Positions 38,990-47,880 are shown, counted from the stretch's first letter. The stretch: DNA of 64,000 bases from Alteromonas macleodii ATCC 27126 (GCF_000172635.2 NC_018632.1:1116001-1180000), one strand, 5' to 3'. The notes: generated from the sequence alone by a model not told the origin. Numbers and translations: made by a program.

Positions 38990-39745
38990 ATGTCAACGAA
39001 TGTAAACGTTCCAATTTCGTTGGAAGAAGCAAAACAGCTTGTCACCTACCTTGAAGAGGGTGACAACGCTTCAGCCAATGCCCTATTAGAAGCGGCCTCA
39101 ATGAAAGAAAACGTTGAGTTATTTGCCGAAGTAGGGAAACTGACGCGTCAGCTCCATGACGCGCTGAATAATTTCCAAATAGACGACCGCATTAAAAATC
39201 TCGCGACCGATGATATTCCCGATGCACAATCCCGCCTAACCTACGTAATTGAAGAAACTGAAAAAGCTGCTAATACTACTATGGATGCAGTTGAAGCGAG
39301 CATGCCTATAGCTGAAATGCTGTCGGCGCGCATCGAAAAGGTTATGCCTGAGTGGAAGAAGCTGATGAATCGCCAAATAGAGTTGGGTGAATTCAAGGCT
39401 TTATGCGCAGACTTAGACGAATTGTTGGAAGAAGGTTCGGCACAGTCAGCTAAACTTACACAGTTACTTACAGAAGTATTGATGGCTCAAGGTTATCAAG
39501 ACTTAACTGGTCAGGTTATTCGCCGCGTTATCGACTTGGTTAAAGAAGTGGAAGACAGCTTAGTTAACATGCTTACCATGTTTGGTGAACGCGACGGTGC
39601 AGAACAAACTAAACCATCTAGCGTTAAGGCCGATAAGGTTGATGGTGTAGAGGCAGAAGGCCCTATCATTGATGCCGATAAGCGCGACGACGTCGTGTCA
39701 GGCCAAGATGATGTAGATGATCTTCTGTCTAGCTTAGGTTTTTAG
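38990..39745 (+). CDS. cheZ: CheY-P phosphatase CheZ
   Basis: 251 residues, mostly long helices. GYQDLTGQVIRRVIDLVKEVE contains the catalytic Asp and Gln segment (DLTGQ). The C-terminal peptide (GQDDVDDLLSSLGF) is the CheY-docking helix. It removes the phosphate from CheY-P. It lies 35 bases after cheY and 13 bases before cheA. Confidence 0.93.
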   Translation: MSTNVNVPISLEEAKQLVTYLEEGDNASANALLEAASMKENVELFAEVGKLTRQLHDALNNFQIDDRIKNLATDDIPDAQSRLTYVIEETEKAANTTMDAVEASMPIAEMLSARIEKVMPEWKKLMNRQIELGEFKALCADLDELLEEGSAQSAKLTQLLTEVLMAQGYQDLTGQVIRRVIDLVKEVEDSLVNMLTMFGERDGAEQTKPSSVKADKVDGVEAEGPIIDADKRDDVVSGQDDVDDLLSSLGF

Positions 39746-39757
39746 GGGAGCGGGCGC

Positions 39758-40840
39758 ATGTCGTTTGATGTTGACGAGGATATATTACAGGACTTTCTAG
39801 TTGAGGCTGGAGAGATACTTGAACAATTACAAGAACAGCTCGTTGATCTTGAGAACAATCCTGAAGATGCGGATTTGCTGAATGCAATTTTCCGTGGTTA
39901 TCACACAGTTAAAGGGGGAGCAGGGTTCCTGTCTCTTACCGAGTTAGTAGAAATTTGTCACGGTGCAGAAAACGTCTTTGACGTAATGCGTAACGGTCAA
40001 CGAACACTAACCCCTGAACTGATGGATATTATTCTGCAAGCCACAGATGTTGTGGTTGAAATGTTTGAACGAGTGAAAGCTCGGGATCCATTAGAGCCAG
40101 CAGATGCACACCTAGTAGACTTGTTACACAAACTAAGTCGCCCGGAATCTCCAGATGAGAATATTTTTGGTGAACAAAGCGCGCCGGCGTCAGAACCTGA
40201 GCCCGCGATTGAAGAGCCAGAATTAGTTGTTGAAGAGCCTACTGCACAGGCACCAAGTTCTGGTGATAGCGGCGGTATTGACGAAATCACTGAAGATGAG
40301 TTTGAAGCGCTGCTTGATGAGCTTCATGGCTCTGGGGCACCAGGACAGTCCTCAGCGGCTAAAAGCGAACCTGCAAAGGCTGCTGCACCTGCTGCCGCTA
40401 GTGATAACGACGATATCACCGACGAAGAATTTGAAGCGCTGCTCGATGATTTACATGGCAAAGGCAAGTTTGGTGGTGAAGAAGCTGCGCCAAAGGCAAA
40501 TACACCAGCTCCAGCACCAGTTACGCCGAGTGCAGCTGGTGATGAAGAAATCACCGATGACGAATTTGAAGCACTGCTTGACCAACTGCATGGTTCAGGG
40601 CAAGGGCCTACCAAGCAGGGAGCCGTTTCAAAGGCGCCAGAGCCTCCTGTAGATAAGGCAGCAACAGAAGCGGTTCAAAAAGCGAAACAAGCAGCGCCAG
40701 CTGCGCCAAAAGCGACGCCTGCTCCTAGCGCCGCAGCGCCAGCTAAAGCAAGCGCGCCTGCTGCACCAAAAGTAGCGCCTAGAAAAGATGAGAAGAAGGC
40801 GGACCAGCTGCGCCTCCAGCTGAGACTACAGTACGTGTAG
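39758..40840 (+). CDS. cheA: CheA histidine kinase, N-terminal fragment (P1 and linker) before a frameshift
   Basis: 360 codons. The P1 Hpt domain (residues 1-105) contains FRGYHTVKGGAGFLSL with the phosphorylated His49. The rest is an Ala/Pro/Glu-rich linker with three copies of an ITxxEFEALLDxLHG motif (175-191, 218-234, 263-279) where a P2 domain would be. After about residue 347 the true CheA frame is lost: the last residues (DQLRLQLRLQYV, then stop) are out-of-frame translation of DNA that in the next frame reads PAAPPAETTVRVDTKRLDQ. The dimerisation, ATPase and CheW-binding domains are in the following fragment. Confidence 0.85.
   Translation: MSFDVDEDILQDFLVEAGEILEQLQEQLVDLENNPEDADLLNAIFRGYHTVKGGAGFLSLTELVEICHGAENVFDVMRNGQRTLTPELMDIILQATDVVVEMFERVKARDPLEPADAHLVDLLHKLSRPESPDENIFGEQSAPASEPEPAIEEPELVVEEPTAQAPSSGDSGGIDEITEDEFEALLDELHGSGAPGQSSAAKSEPAKAAAPAAASDNDDITDEEFEALLDDLHGKGKFGGEEAAPKANTPAPAPVTPSAAGDEEITDDEFEALLDQLHGSGQGPTKQGAVSKAPEPPVDKAATEAVQKAKQAAPAAPKATPAPSAAAPAKASAPAAPKVAPRKDEKKADQLRLQLRLQYV
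40280..40594 (+). repeat. Three FliM-like peptide repeats in the CheA linker
   Basis: Three 17-codon units at 40280-40330, 40409-40459 and 40544-40594, spaced 129 and 135 bases apart. They encode DEITEDEFEALLDELHG, DDITDEEFEALLDDLHG and EEITDDEFEALLDQLHG. The spacers are Ala/Pro-rich. The motif resembles the FliM N-terminus (SQDEIDALLHG) and CheZ C-terminus (DDVDDLL) of this window. Confidence 0.9.
40792..40840 (+). other. cheA frameshift window
   Basis: The upstream frame ends at the TAG 40838-40840. The frame of the downstream domains is open only from 40792 (after a TGA at 40789). Sense continuity requires the switch near 40795-40805, where one base appears to be missing in GGCGGACCAGCTG. 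No slippery heptamer is visible. Confidence 0.85.
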
Positions 40841-40863
40841 ATACCAAGCGCCTTGACCAAATT

Positions 40864-41991
40864 ATGAACATGGTGGGTGAACTCGTACTAGTGAGAAACA
40901 GGCTAATAAGCTTGGGTATCAACAGTAACGACGAAAGCATGTCCAAAGCCATTGCCAACTTAGATGTGGTAACGGGCGACTTGCAAGGTGCGGTAATGAA
41001 AACCCGCATGCAACCTATCAAGAAGGTGTTTGGTCGTTTCCCTCGCGTTGTTCGAGACCTCGCTAGAAGCTTGAAGAAGGAAATAACCCTTGAGCTTGTG
41101 GGTGAGGAAACTGATTTAGACAAAAACCTGGTTGAAGCACTGGCCGATCCACTTGTGCATTTGGTGAGAAACTCCGTCGACCATGGTATTGAAATGCCTG
41201 ATGACCGTGCTGCAGCGGGTAAACCGCGCATGGGTACGGTTCAGCTATCGGCATCTCAAGAAGGCGATCATATTCTTCTAACCATCGAAGATGATGGTAA
41301 AGGAATGGATCCTGAAAAGCTTAAAGAAATTGCTATTAGTCGCGGTGTACTAGACGCAGACGCAGCTGCACGGATGTCGGATGTTGAAGCGTTTAACTTG
41401 ATATTCGCGCCAGGGTTCTCAACCAAAACAGAAATTAGTGATATTTCTGGTCGCGGTGTGGGCATGGACGTGGTTAAGACTAAAATTAACCAACTTAACG
41501 GCACCGTGAACATAGATTCACAGCTAGGAAAAGGCACGCGACTGGATATCAAAGTTCCGCTAACGCTAGCCATTCTTCCGACGCTAATGATTGTTGTAGG
41601 AAAACAAACCTTTGCGTTACCATTAGGTGCGGTGAACGAAATAATAAATATGGACATCAAAAAGACCAACACGGTCGATGGCCAGCTAACAATGATAGTT
41701 CGTTCAAAAGCAATTCCGTTGTTCTTCCTTGGTGAATGGTTGATTCGAGGTCCCAAAAACATCGATAGAGAAAAGGGACACGTTGTTGTAGTGCAAATTG
41801 GTACACAACAAGTAGGATTCGTAGTAGACGCGCTAATAGGCCAAGAAGAAGTGGTTATTAAACCTCTTGATGCATTATTGCAAGGCACGCCTGGTATGGC
41901 GGGAGCCACGATTACATCAGACGGTGGAATTGCACTAATTTTAGATATTCCGAGCCTGCTTAAACGGTATGCGCGTAAACCCATCAAGTAA
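40864..41991 (+). CDS. cheA: CheA histidine kinase, C-terminal fragment (P3-P4-P5) after a frameshift
   Basis: 375 codons from the first ATG; the open frame extends back to 40792 and includes TTVRVDTKRLDQI, the normal start of the P3 dimerisation domain. The ATPase domain shows HLVRNSVDHGIE (N box), DDGKGMD (G1), FAPGFSTKTE (F box) and GRGVGMDVV (G2); the P5 CheW-like domain ends the protein (PTLMIVVGKQTFALPLGAVN onward). The ATG at 40864 has no ribosome binding site and cuts into P3, so independent expression is doubtful. All catalytic residues are intact, which suggests a recent mutation or a sequence error. Confidence 0.85.
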   Translation: MNMVGELVLVRNRLISLGINSNDESMSKAIANLDVVTGDLQGAVMKTRMQPIKKVFGRFPRVVRDLARSLKKEITLELVGEETDLDKNLVEALADPLVHLVRNSVDHGIEMPDDRAAAGKPRMGTVQLSASQEGDHILLTIEDDGKGMDPEKLKEIAISRGVLDADAAARMSDVEAFNLIFAPGFSTKTEISDISGRGVGMDVVKTKINQLNGTVNIDSQLGKGTRLDIKVPLTLAILPTLMIVVGKQTFALPLGAVNEIINMDIKKTNTVDGQLTMIVRSKAIPLFFLGEWLIRGPKNIDREKGHVVVVQIGTQQVGFVVDALIGQEEVVIKPLDALLQGTPGMAGATITSDGGIALILDIPSLLKRYARKPIK

Positions 41992-42019
41992 GGCGATGAA
42001 TTAACAGGAATAATAATCC

Positions 42020-43150
42020 ATGGTCTTTAAAGTCCTTGTCGTGGACGACTCGACTTTTTATCGTCGTCGAGTAAAAGAAATACTCGATGGCGATAGGGAA
42101 CTTGAAGTTGTTGGGGAAGCGAGAAATGGGCGCGATGCACTTGAAAAAGCAGAAGCGCTTAAGCCGGATGTGATAACGATGGATGTTGAAATGCCTGTCA
42201 TGGACGGCATTTCAGCTGTAAAGGCCATAATGGACAAACGGCCTACACCTATTCTTATGTTTTCTTCGCTTACGCATCATGGTGCGCAAGCGACATTAGA
42301 TGCGTTAGAAGCGGGCGCGCTCGATTTCTTACCTAAGAAATTTGAAGATATCGCGCAGGACAGAAAAGACGCATCGCGCTTGTTGTGTACAAAAGTACGC
42401 TTAATAGCGCGTCGTGGTATTGGTCTTAAGCGTCCGTCGTTTCGCTCTACAGAGGCAAGAAAGCTTCCTGATAATGCGCCAAAGCAGGCGTTTTTTAAAA
42501 CATCAGGGTTGCTATCAGGGCATAAAGACGCAGCTAAACAACCAACCGTTTCGTCTGTAAGAGCGACGGGAAAGCACTACAAGTGTTTGGCAATTGGGGC
42601 TTCTACAGGCGGGCCTGTGGCGCTTCAAAAAGTGCTGTCTCCTTTACCTGCAGAGTTTCCATACCCCATTTTGCTTGTACAACACATGCCAGGAACATTT
42701 ACTACGGCATTTGCACAGCGTTTAGACACAAACTGTAAGATTAGAGTAAAAGAAGCCGAGCACGGCGACATTCTAAAACCAGGTCATGCGTATCTTGCTC
42801 CCGGTGGGAAGCAAATGTTGCTAGAAACCATAGGTGCGAATAAACGCATTGCCATTGTTGATGCAAGTGCGAGTGACAAGGTGAATTATAAGCCCAGTGT
42901 TGATCTCACTTTCAGTTCTCTGGCTAAAGCTTATGGTGGGGATGTATTAGGAATTATATTAACGGGTATGGGGGCTGACGGCAGAGAAGGATGCCGAATG
43001 CTCAAGGAAAAAGGCGCAACGATTTGGGCTCAAGACCAAGATTCCTGTGTTGTGTACGGTATGCCTCAAGCTGTAGCCGTTGCCAATATATCCAGTAAAA
43101 ATATAAACATTGATGATATGAGCAGTTGCGTTCAAACCGAAATGCGATAG
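42020..43150 (+). CDS. cheB: Chemotaxis protein-glutamate methylesterase CheB
   Basis: 376 residues. The N-terminal receiver (VVDDSTFYRR, phosphoacceptor Asp in TMDVEMPVMDG) is joined by a linker (about 135-185) to the methylesterase domain: GASTGGPVALQ has the catalytic serine, QHMPGTFTTAFAQRL the histidine and TGMGADGREG the aspartate. It removes methyl groups from chemoreceptors to reset adaptation. No cheR occurs in this window. Confidence 0.95.
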   Translation: MVFKVLVVDDSTFYRRRVKEILDGDRELEVVGEARNGRDALEKAEALKPDVITMDVEMPVMDGISAVKAIMDKRPTPILMFSSLTHHGAQATLDALEAGALDFLPKKFEDIAQDRKDASRLLCTKVRLIARRGIGLKRPSFRSTEARKLPDNAPKQAFFKTSGLLSGHKDAAKQPTVSSVRATGKHYKCLAIGASTGGPVALQKVLSPLPAEFPYPILLVQHMPGTFTTAFAQRLDTNCKIRVKEAEHGDILKPGHAYLAPGGKQMLLETIGANKRIAIVDASASDKVNYKPSVDLTFSSLAKAYGGDVLGIILTGMGADGREGCRMLKEKGATIWAQDQDSCVVYGMPQAVAVANISSKNINIDDMSSCVQTEMR

Positions 43151-43178
43151 CAGTTTGAAAAGTAATGGAACAGCAAAT

Positions 43179-43943
43179 ATGAAAGTGTGGACAGTAGCGA
43201 ATCAGAAAGGTGGTGTAGGAAAGACTACCACTACGGTGAGCCTTGGCGGCTTGCTTGCACAGCAAGGCAAGCGAGTGCTCATGATTGATACTGATCCACA
43301 TGCATCGCTGAGTTATTACTTCGGTATCGATGCAGAAGCGTCAAGTCATTCAGTTTACGATATTTTTATTAAGTCTAATGACATTACGGCCGATAATGTT
43401 ATGGATTGTCTTTGCCCGACAAAGTTAGACAACTTATATGTGCTTCCTGCAACAATGGCGCTCGCGACCTTAGATAGAACGATGGGTAGCGAACAAGGTA
43501 TGGGCTTAGTCCTAAAAAAAGCGTTGGCAAAAATCGCAGGGGAATTCGATGTTGCTATCATCGATTGCCCTCCAGTGCTTGGGGTGCTGATGGTTAACGC
43601 TCTTGCAGCGTGTGACAAGGTTATTGTGCCTACCCAAACGGAGTATCTGGCGCTTAAAGGGCTAGACAGAATGATTCGTACCATGGAAATTATGGGACGT
43701 TCGTTGGACAAATCCTTTGATACTGTGATTATTCCAACTATGTTTGATAAGCGCACTAACGCGGCGCTTGCATCGCGAAAGCGCTTAATGAATGACTATG
43801 GTGAGCGCGTGTGGGAAGGGGTTATTCCCGTCGACACGCACTTCAGGGATGCAAGTTTAGTACAGCTTCCCATTTCCGCAGCGTACCCCAAAACACGTGG
43901 TGTGTCTGCGTACGAGAAACTATTAGCGGTATTGGAGAAATAA
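43179..43943 (+). CDS. parC: ParA-family ATPase, ParC-like chemotaxis localiser
   Basis: 254 residues from the ATG at 43179 (GGAA upstream); an earlier in-frame TTG adds eight unconserved residues. The deviant Walker A is NQKGGVGKTTTTV, followed by IDTDPHASLSYYFG and IIDCPPVLG. In vibrios the ParA-like ATPase in this gene position (ParC) moves chemotaxis arrays to the flagellated pole. Followed 7 bases later by the ParP-like gene, as in vibrios. It is not the topoisomerase IV subunit of the same name. Confidence 0.88.
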   Translation: MKVWTVANQKGGVGKTTTTVSLGGLLAQQGKRVLMIDTDPHASLSYYFGIDAEASSHSVYDIFIKSNDITADNVMDCLCPTKLDNLYVLPATMALATLDRTMGSEQGMGLVLKKALAKIAGEFDVAIIDCPPVLGVLMVNALAACDKVIVPTQTEYLALKGLDRMIRTMEIMGRSLDKSFDTVIIPTMFDKRTNAALASRKRLMNDYGERVWEGVIPVDTHFRDASLVQLPISAAYPKTRGVSAYEKLLAVLEK

Positions 43944-43950
43944 CGAGAAC

Positions 43951-44757
43951 ATGAGCAAGCAATCGCCTTTTGCCCGTGAAGAAGTGATGGAGGCATACCT
44001 TGATAGTCTCCTCAAAGAGCCAGAAGCACCGGAAGATGTGACTGCGCGCACGGCAAAATTGCTCGAGCAGGCTTCTCAGCAGATGGCTGAAACGGCACTT
44101 GCTTCTACCGCCAATGAAAGTGAGCCGCAATCAAATGAACAAGAAGCGATAGCGGAAAAGGTTACATCGTTAATTGAAACGCAAAAAGCAGAGACAATTG
44201 AAGATGAACAGCAACAGTCTCACGCAGAAACTTTAGTAGAAAATGAACAAGAAGCTGCGTTAAACCGCGCTGAAAAAACAAAAGTTCCACTAAAGGATAC
44301 TCTCGGTTTTCGCTTTCAGGCGCTATTCTTTGAGGTTGCAGGGTTAACACTTGCGGTGCCTTTGACGTCGCTAGGTGGGATCCACCAAATTGAGAAGATT
44401 GGCCCTTTATTTGGAAAACCTGATTGGTTTATGGGTGTAATGTTGCACAGAGAGTCTAAACTAAGTGTTGTTGACTCTGCAAAATGGGTAATGCCAGAAA
44501 AATATGACGAAAACCTCGCACAATCGCTTAACTACCGATATCTTATAATGTTAGGGGAAAGTGCGTGGGGTCTGGCTAGTGAAAAGCTAGTCAATACGGT
44601 CAATTTGACTACCGATGATGTTAAATGGCGCGAGTCCACAGGTAAGCGTCCCTGGTTAGCAGGGATGGTTAAAGAAAAAATGTGCGCGTTAATTGACGTT
44701 GAAGAATTAATATCTATGCTTAACAAAGGCTTAGGCAGTAACGACCAGACGCCATAG
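43951..44757 (+). CDS. parP: CheW-like array protein ParP
   Basis: 268 residues. The N-terminal ~110 residues are acidic and Gln/Ala-rich (predicted disordered or helical) and would contact ParC. The C-terminal half (FRFQALFFEVAGLTLAVPL onward to DVEELISML) is a CheW-like domain, the AIF domain that in Vibrio ParP binds CheA and integrates it into arrays. Position between the ParA-like gene and cheW supports the assignment. Confidence 0.82.
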   Translation: MSKQSPFAREEVMEAYLDSLLKEPEAPEDVTARTAKLLEQASQQMAETALASTANESEPQSNEQEAIAEKVTSLIETQKAETIEDEQQQSHAETLVENEQEAALNRAEKTKVPLKDTLGFRFQALFFEVAGLTLAVPLTSLGGIHQIEKIGPLFGKPDWFMGVMLHRESKLSVVDSAKWVMPEKYDENLAQSLNYRYLIMLGESAWGLASEKLVNTVNLTTDDVKWRESTGKRPWLAGMVKEKMCALIDVEELISMLNKGLGSNDQTP

Positions 44758-44774
44758 TATTGGGAGCCAGGTTC

Positions 44775-45266
44775 ATGAGCGACGAAAGAATAAATAATAA
44801 CGCCACCGACAGCAACGACGAAGTCCTTCAATGGGTAACGTACCGCTTAGGTGAAGAAACTTACGGTATCAACGTGATGCAAGTTCAAGAGGTCTTGCGT
44901 TATACCGAAATAGCCCCTGTACCCGGTGCACCTGACTATGTACTTGGTATTATCAATCTGCGTGGTAACGTAGTAACGGTTATTGATACACGTGCTCGTT
45001 TCGGATTACCGCCAACAGAAATTACTGACAATACCCGTATCGTTATTATTGAGTCTGACGAGCAGGTGGTTGGTATTCTGGTGGATAGTGTCGCTGAGGT
45101 GGTTTACTTGAAATCTTCAGAGATTGACAGTGCCCCTAACGTAGGTACTGAAGAGAGTGCTAAGTTTATCCAAGGTGTAAGTAATCGCGACGGCGAACTG
45201 CTTATTCTTGTAGATCTTAATAAATTGTTAAGCGACGAAGAGTGGGATGAGCTTAGCAACATCTAA
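44775..45266 (+). CDS. cheW: Chemotaxis coupling protein CheW
   Basis: 163 residues from the ATG at 44775, eight bases after GGGAG; an earlier TTG lies before that site. A single CheW domain: VTYRLGEETYGINVMQVQEV, PDYVLGIINLRGNVVTVID and ILVDSVAEVV are typical. It links chemoreceptors to CheA. A DUF2802 gene follows 59 bases after its stop. Confidence 0.95.
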   Translation: MSDERINNNATDSNDEVLQWVTYRLGEETYGINVMQVQEVLRYTEIAPVPGAPDYVLGIINLRGNVVTVIDTRARFGLPPTEITDNTRIVIIESDEQVVGILVDSVAEVVYLKSSEIDSAPNVGTEESAKFIQGVSNRDGELLILVDLNKLLSDEEWDELSNI

Positions 45267-45325
45267 ATAAATGAATAGGCGGTATTGATTGTAATACTGC
45301 CTACATTTCCCCAAGGGTTATGTCC

Positions 45326-45760
45326 ATGGATTGGCAGCTTGCTGCACCTACCTTATTAGAACTCATACTGTGTATTCTTGTAGTTATACTCATCGCCGCG
45401 ATGGGTGTGCTGTATTCACACATTAAGCAGTTGCGTTCTGCATTAAGCGAAAGCGAACATGCTAACGCAGAGGCTATTGCCCGCACTGAAGCCCTTGCTA
45501 AAAATGCAAATAATCAACAAACTGAGGCGCAAGCACGCACGTTGGTGATCACTCGACACCTTCAAGAGTTAGACGAAAAGCAAACTGATATTGAAAACCA
45601 GCTTCGAGAACTCAAGCTTCAAGATCCTTCCCTACGCCTATATCAGCGTGCGGCGGACTTAGTCAAGCAAGGCGCTAGCATTGATGAAATTATAGAAGCC
45701 TGCGACATTCCTCGTGCCGAAGCTGAGATGTTGGTAATGGTGCATAAACAAAATAATTAG
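45326..45760 (+). CDS. DUF2802 membrane-anchored protein
   Basis: 144 residues from the ATG at 45326; the ATG at 45320 is only two bases after AAGGG, too close. One N-terminal membrane helix (about 10-32, LLELILCILVVILIAAMG) is followed by a coiled coil (about 35-95) and a C-terminal domain (DPSLRLYQRAADLVKQGASI, IEACDIPRAEAEMLV) of the DUF2802 family, a predicted helix-turn-helix-like fold. The family regularly follows cheW in polar-flagellated gammaproteobacteria. Function unknown. Confidence 0.75.
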   Translation: MDWQLAAPTLLELILCILVVILIAAMGVLYSHIKQLRSALSESEHANAEAIARTEALAKNANNQQTEAQARTLVITRHLQELDEKQTDIENQLRELKLQDPSLRLYQRAADLVKQGASIDEIIEACDIPRAEAEMLVMVHKQNN

Positions 45761-45781
45761 TATTTTTGAGCACCAGAGAAA

Positions 45782-45813
45782 AAACGTTTAGACGTCTAGA
45801 CGTAAAGATGTTG
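45782..45813 (+). promoter_or_regulatory. Four tandem MetJ boxes over the metA promoter
   Basis: Adjoining 8-base units AAACGTTT, AGACGTCT, AGACGTAA and AGATGTTG match the MetJ consensus AGACGTCT with 6, 8, 6 and 5 bases. TTGACA (45811-45816) overlaps the last unit and, with CACAAT (45833-45838) 16 bases on, gives a sigma-70 promoter. MetJ with SAM would block it. Confidence 0.85.
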
Positions 45814-45870
45814 ACATATCGCCAGTTATAGACACAATACAGATATTGTAATTTATCACTGGAGCCCTCT

Positions 45871-46809
45871 ATGCCAATTCGTATTCCTGAGCAGTTACCC
45901 GCGCAGAATGTACTACTAGGTGAAAATATTTTTACCATGGACATGGACAGGGCTGCCAATCAGGATATTCGTCCTCTTGAAGTCGGTATTCTTAATTTAA
46001 TGCCGAACAAGATAGAAACAGAGGTACAGTTACTTCGCCTGTTATCGAACACGCCACTGCAAATAAACGTGGATTTAATTCGAATTGATAATCAAGCGCC
46101 GAAGAATACCCCGCAATCGCACATGGATGCTTTCTATCACGACTTTTCAGCGGTAGCGAATAAGAAATACGATGGCCTCATTGTCACCGGTGCGCCTCTC
46201 GCGCTTATCGATTACGAGGAAGTAAAGTATTGGGAAACCATGACCACCATATTGGAGTGGGCGCAGCGTCACGTGAACTCAACCCTTTACTTGTGTTGGG
46301 CTGCTCACGCCGCCATGTATCACTTTTACGGCATTACACGAGAGCTTAGAAACGAAAAGTTTTCAGGTGTCTTTAAACACAAAGTGAATGACCCGAATAA
46401 TGAGCTATTAAGGGGCTTTGATCCTTCTTTTTACGCACCACATTCCCGTTATGGGCATATTAACACCTCGTTGTATAACAGCGTCGATGGACTTAGTGTT
46501 GTTGCAGAGTCTGACGATGTAGGCGCTTATATTGTGGCGTCAGAAGATAAGCGCATGGTATTTGTAACGGGTCACCCGGAATACGATCCAGATACACTTA
46601 AAGATGAGTATTTTCGAGATATTGCCGCGGGACAAACGCCAGTAATTCCAAAAAACTATTTTGAAGGGGATGATCCAGCCAAGTCTCCTATTGTACAGTG
46701 GCGCTCACACGGTAGCCTATTGTTTACAAACTGGCTGAATTATTATGTCTATCAGACCACGCCTTACGATTTAAGTCAGCTTGCTGAAAAGTCACAGCCA
46801 AAGAGGTAG
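45871..46809 (+). CDS. metA: Homoserine O-succinyltransferase MetA
   Basis: 312 residues. Conserved segments GILNLMPNKIETE, VTGAPLALIDYEEVKYW, the catalytic Cys142 in LCWAAHA and a His/Glu pair in GHPEYDP are all present. Residue 111, which is Gly in succinyl-specific and Glu in acetyl-specific enzymes, is Ala here, a small residue consistent with succinyl-CoA use. It catalyses the first committed step of methionine synthesis. It shares an operon with the split metH genes; metH begins 3 bases after its stop. Confidence 0.93.
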   Translation: MPIRIPEQLPAQNVLLGENIFTMDMDRAANQDIRPLEVGILNLMPNKIETEVQLLRLLSNTPLQINVDLIRIDNQAPKNTPQSHMDAFYHDFSAVANKKYDGLIVTGAPLALIDYEEVKYWETMTTILEWAQRHVNSTLYLCWAAHAAMYHFYGITRELRNEKFSGVFKHKVNDPNNELLRGFDPSFYAPHSRYGHINTSLYNSVDGLSVVAESDDVGAYIVASEDKRMVFVTGHPEYDPDTLKDEYFRDIAAGQTPVIPKNYFEGDDPAKSPIVQWRSHGSLLFTNWLNYYVYQTTPYDLSQLAEKSQPKR

Positions 46810-46812
46810 CAC

Positions 46813-47880
46813 GTGAGCCAAAGACCAAATTCTAGCGCGCAAGCAACGCTTACAGAAGCCGCTAAAAAGCGCATCCTTATATTAGATGGCGCCATGGGCA
46901 CCATGATCCAGCGCCATAAGTTAGAAGAAGAAGATTATCGCGGAACACAGTTTGCCGACTGGCACTGCGATGTTAAGGGTAACAACGATTTGTTGGTTCT
47001 TACCCAGCCCGATATCATCTATCAAATTCACTGTGATTACTTTGAGGCTGGCGCGGACATTATTGAAACGAATACGTTTAATGCTACGACTATCGCTATG
47101 GCCGATTACGATATGCAGGCTCAATCACGTGACATTAATTTAGCTGCAGCTAAATTGGCGCGTAAAGCTGCCGATGAGTTCACAGCAAAGACACCCGACA
47201 AACCCCGTTTCGTGGCGGGCGTACTTGGGCCAACAAACCGCACTGCTTCAATTTCGCCTGACGTTAACGACCCAGGCAAACGCAATGTTACTTTTGACGA
47301 ACTCGTGGAAGCGTATAGCGAGTCTACCGAAGCGCTCATTGAAGGCGGTGCAGATTTAATCATGCTGGAAACCATCTTCGATACACTTAATGCGAAAGCG
47401 GCAGCCTATGCGGTAGAGTCGGTTTTTGAAAAGCTAGGTATATCGCTGCCCGTTATGGTGTCTGGCACGATTACCGATGCCTCAGGGCGCACGCTGTCTG
47501 GTCAAACCGCGGAAGCGTTTTATTATTCCATGCGACACATCAGTCCATTCTCATTCGGCTTAAACTGTGCTCTTGGACCAGACTTACTGCGCCAATACGT
47601 AGATGAAGTGGCTACTGTTAGTGAGTGCTTAATTTCAGCGCACCCTAACGCTGGTTTACCCAACGAGTTTGGTGAATACGACATGGAAGGCCCTGAAATG
47701 GCCGAGCACATCAAAGAATGGGCGCAGTCTGGGCTAGTGAATATTGTAGGTGGCTGCTGCGGCAGTACGCCGGAACACATTCGCGATATTGCTAACGCGG
47801 TCAATGGGATTGCGCCAAGAAAAGTGCCAAAGTTTGAACCCAAAATGCGTTTGTCAGGCCTAGAGCCGTTTGTACACTAG
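46813..47880 (+). CDS. metH: Methionine synthase MetH, homocysteine-binding subunit
   Basis: 355 residues, GTG start with AAGAGGT upstream. It corresponds to the first ~350 residues of E. coli MetH: the TIM barrel with zinc-binding cysteines in GLNCALGP and [11 protein letters not shown]. It ends at [11 protein letters not shown], the linker that in one-piece MetH leads to the folate domain. The TAG stop is followed in the same frame by a strong ribosome binding site and the second metH gene, so methionine synthase is made from two polypeptides. Confidence 0.9.
   Translation: MSQRPNSSAQATLTEAAKKRILILDGAMGTMIQRHKLEEEDYRGTQFADWHCDVKGNNDLLVLTQPDIIYQIHCDYFEAGADIIETNTFNATTIAMADYDMQAQSRDINLAAAKLARKAADEFTAKTPDKPRFVAGVLGPTNRTASISPDVNDPGKRNVTFDELVEAYSESTEALIEGGADLIMLETIFDTLNAKAAAYAVESVFEKLGISLPVMVSGTITDASGRTLSGQTAEAFYYSMRHISPFSFGLNCALGPDLLRQYVDEVATVSECLISAHPNAGLPNEFGEYDMEGPEMAEHIKEWAQSGLVNIVGGCCGSTPEHIRDIANAVNGIAPRKVPKFEPKMRLSGLEPFVH

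Noticed and set aside
40781..40840. Programmed -1 frameshifting as the explanation of the cheA break
   Set aside because: No slippery heptamer or following pseudoknot is evident around AGAAAAGATGAGAAG, and CheA is not known to use recoding. An indel or sequence error is simpler.
43381..43400. GCCGATAA within the ParC-like gene as a sigma-28 promoter
   Set aside because: It lies in the middle of a conserved coding region with no -35 and no gene starting downstream.
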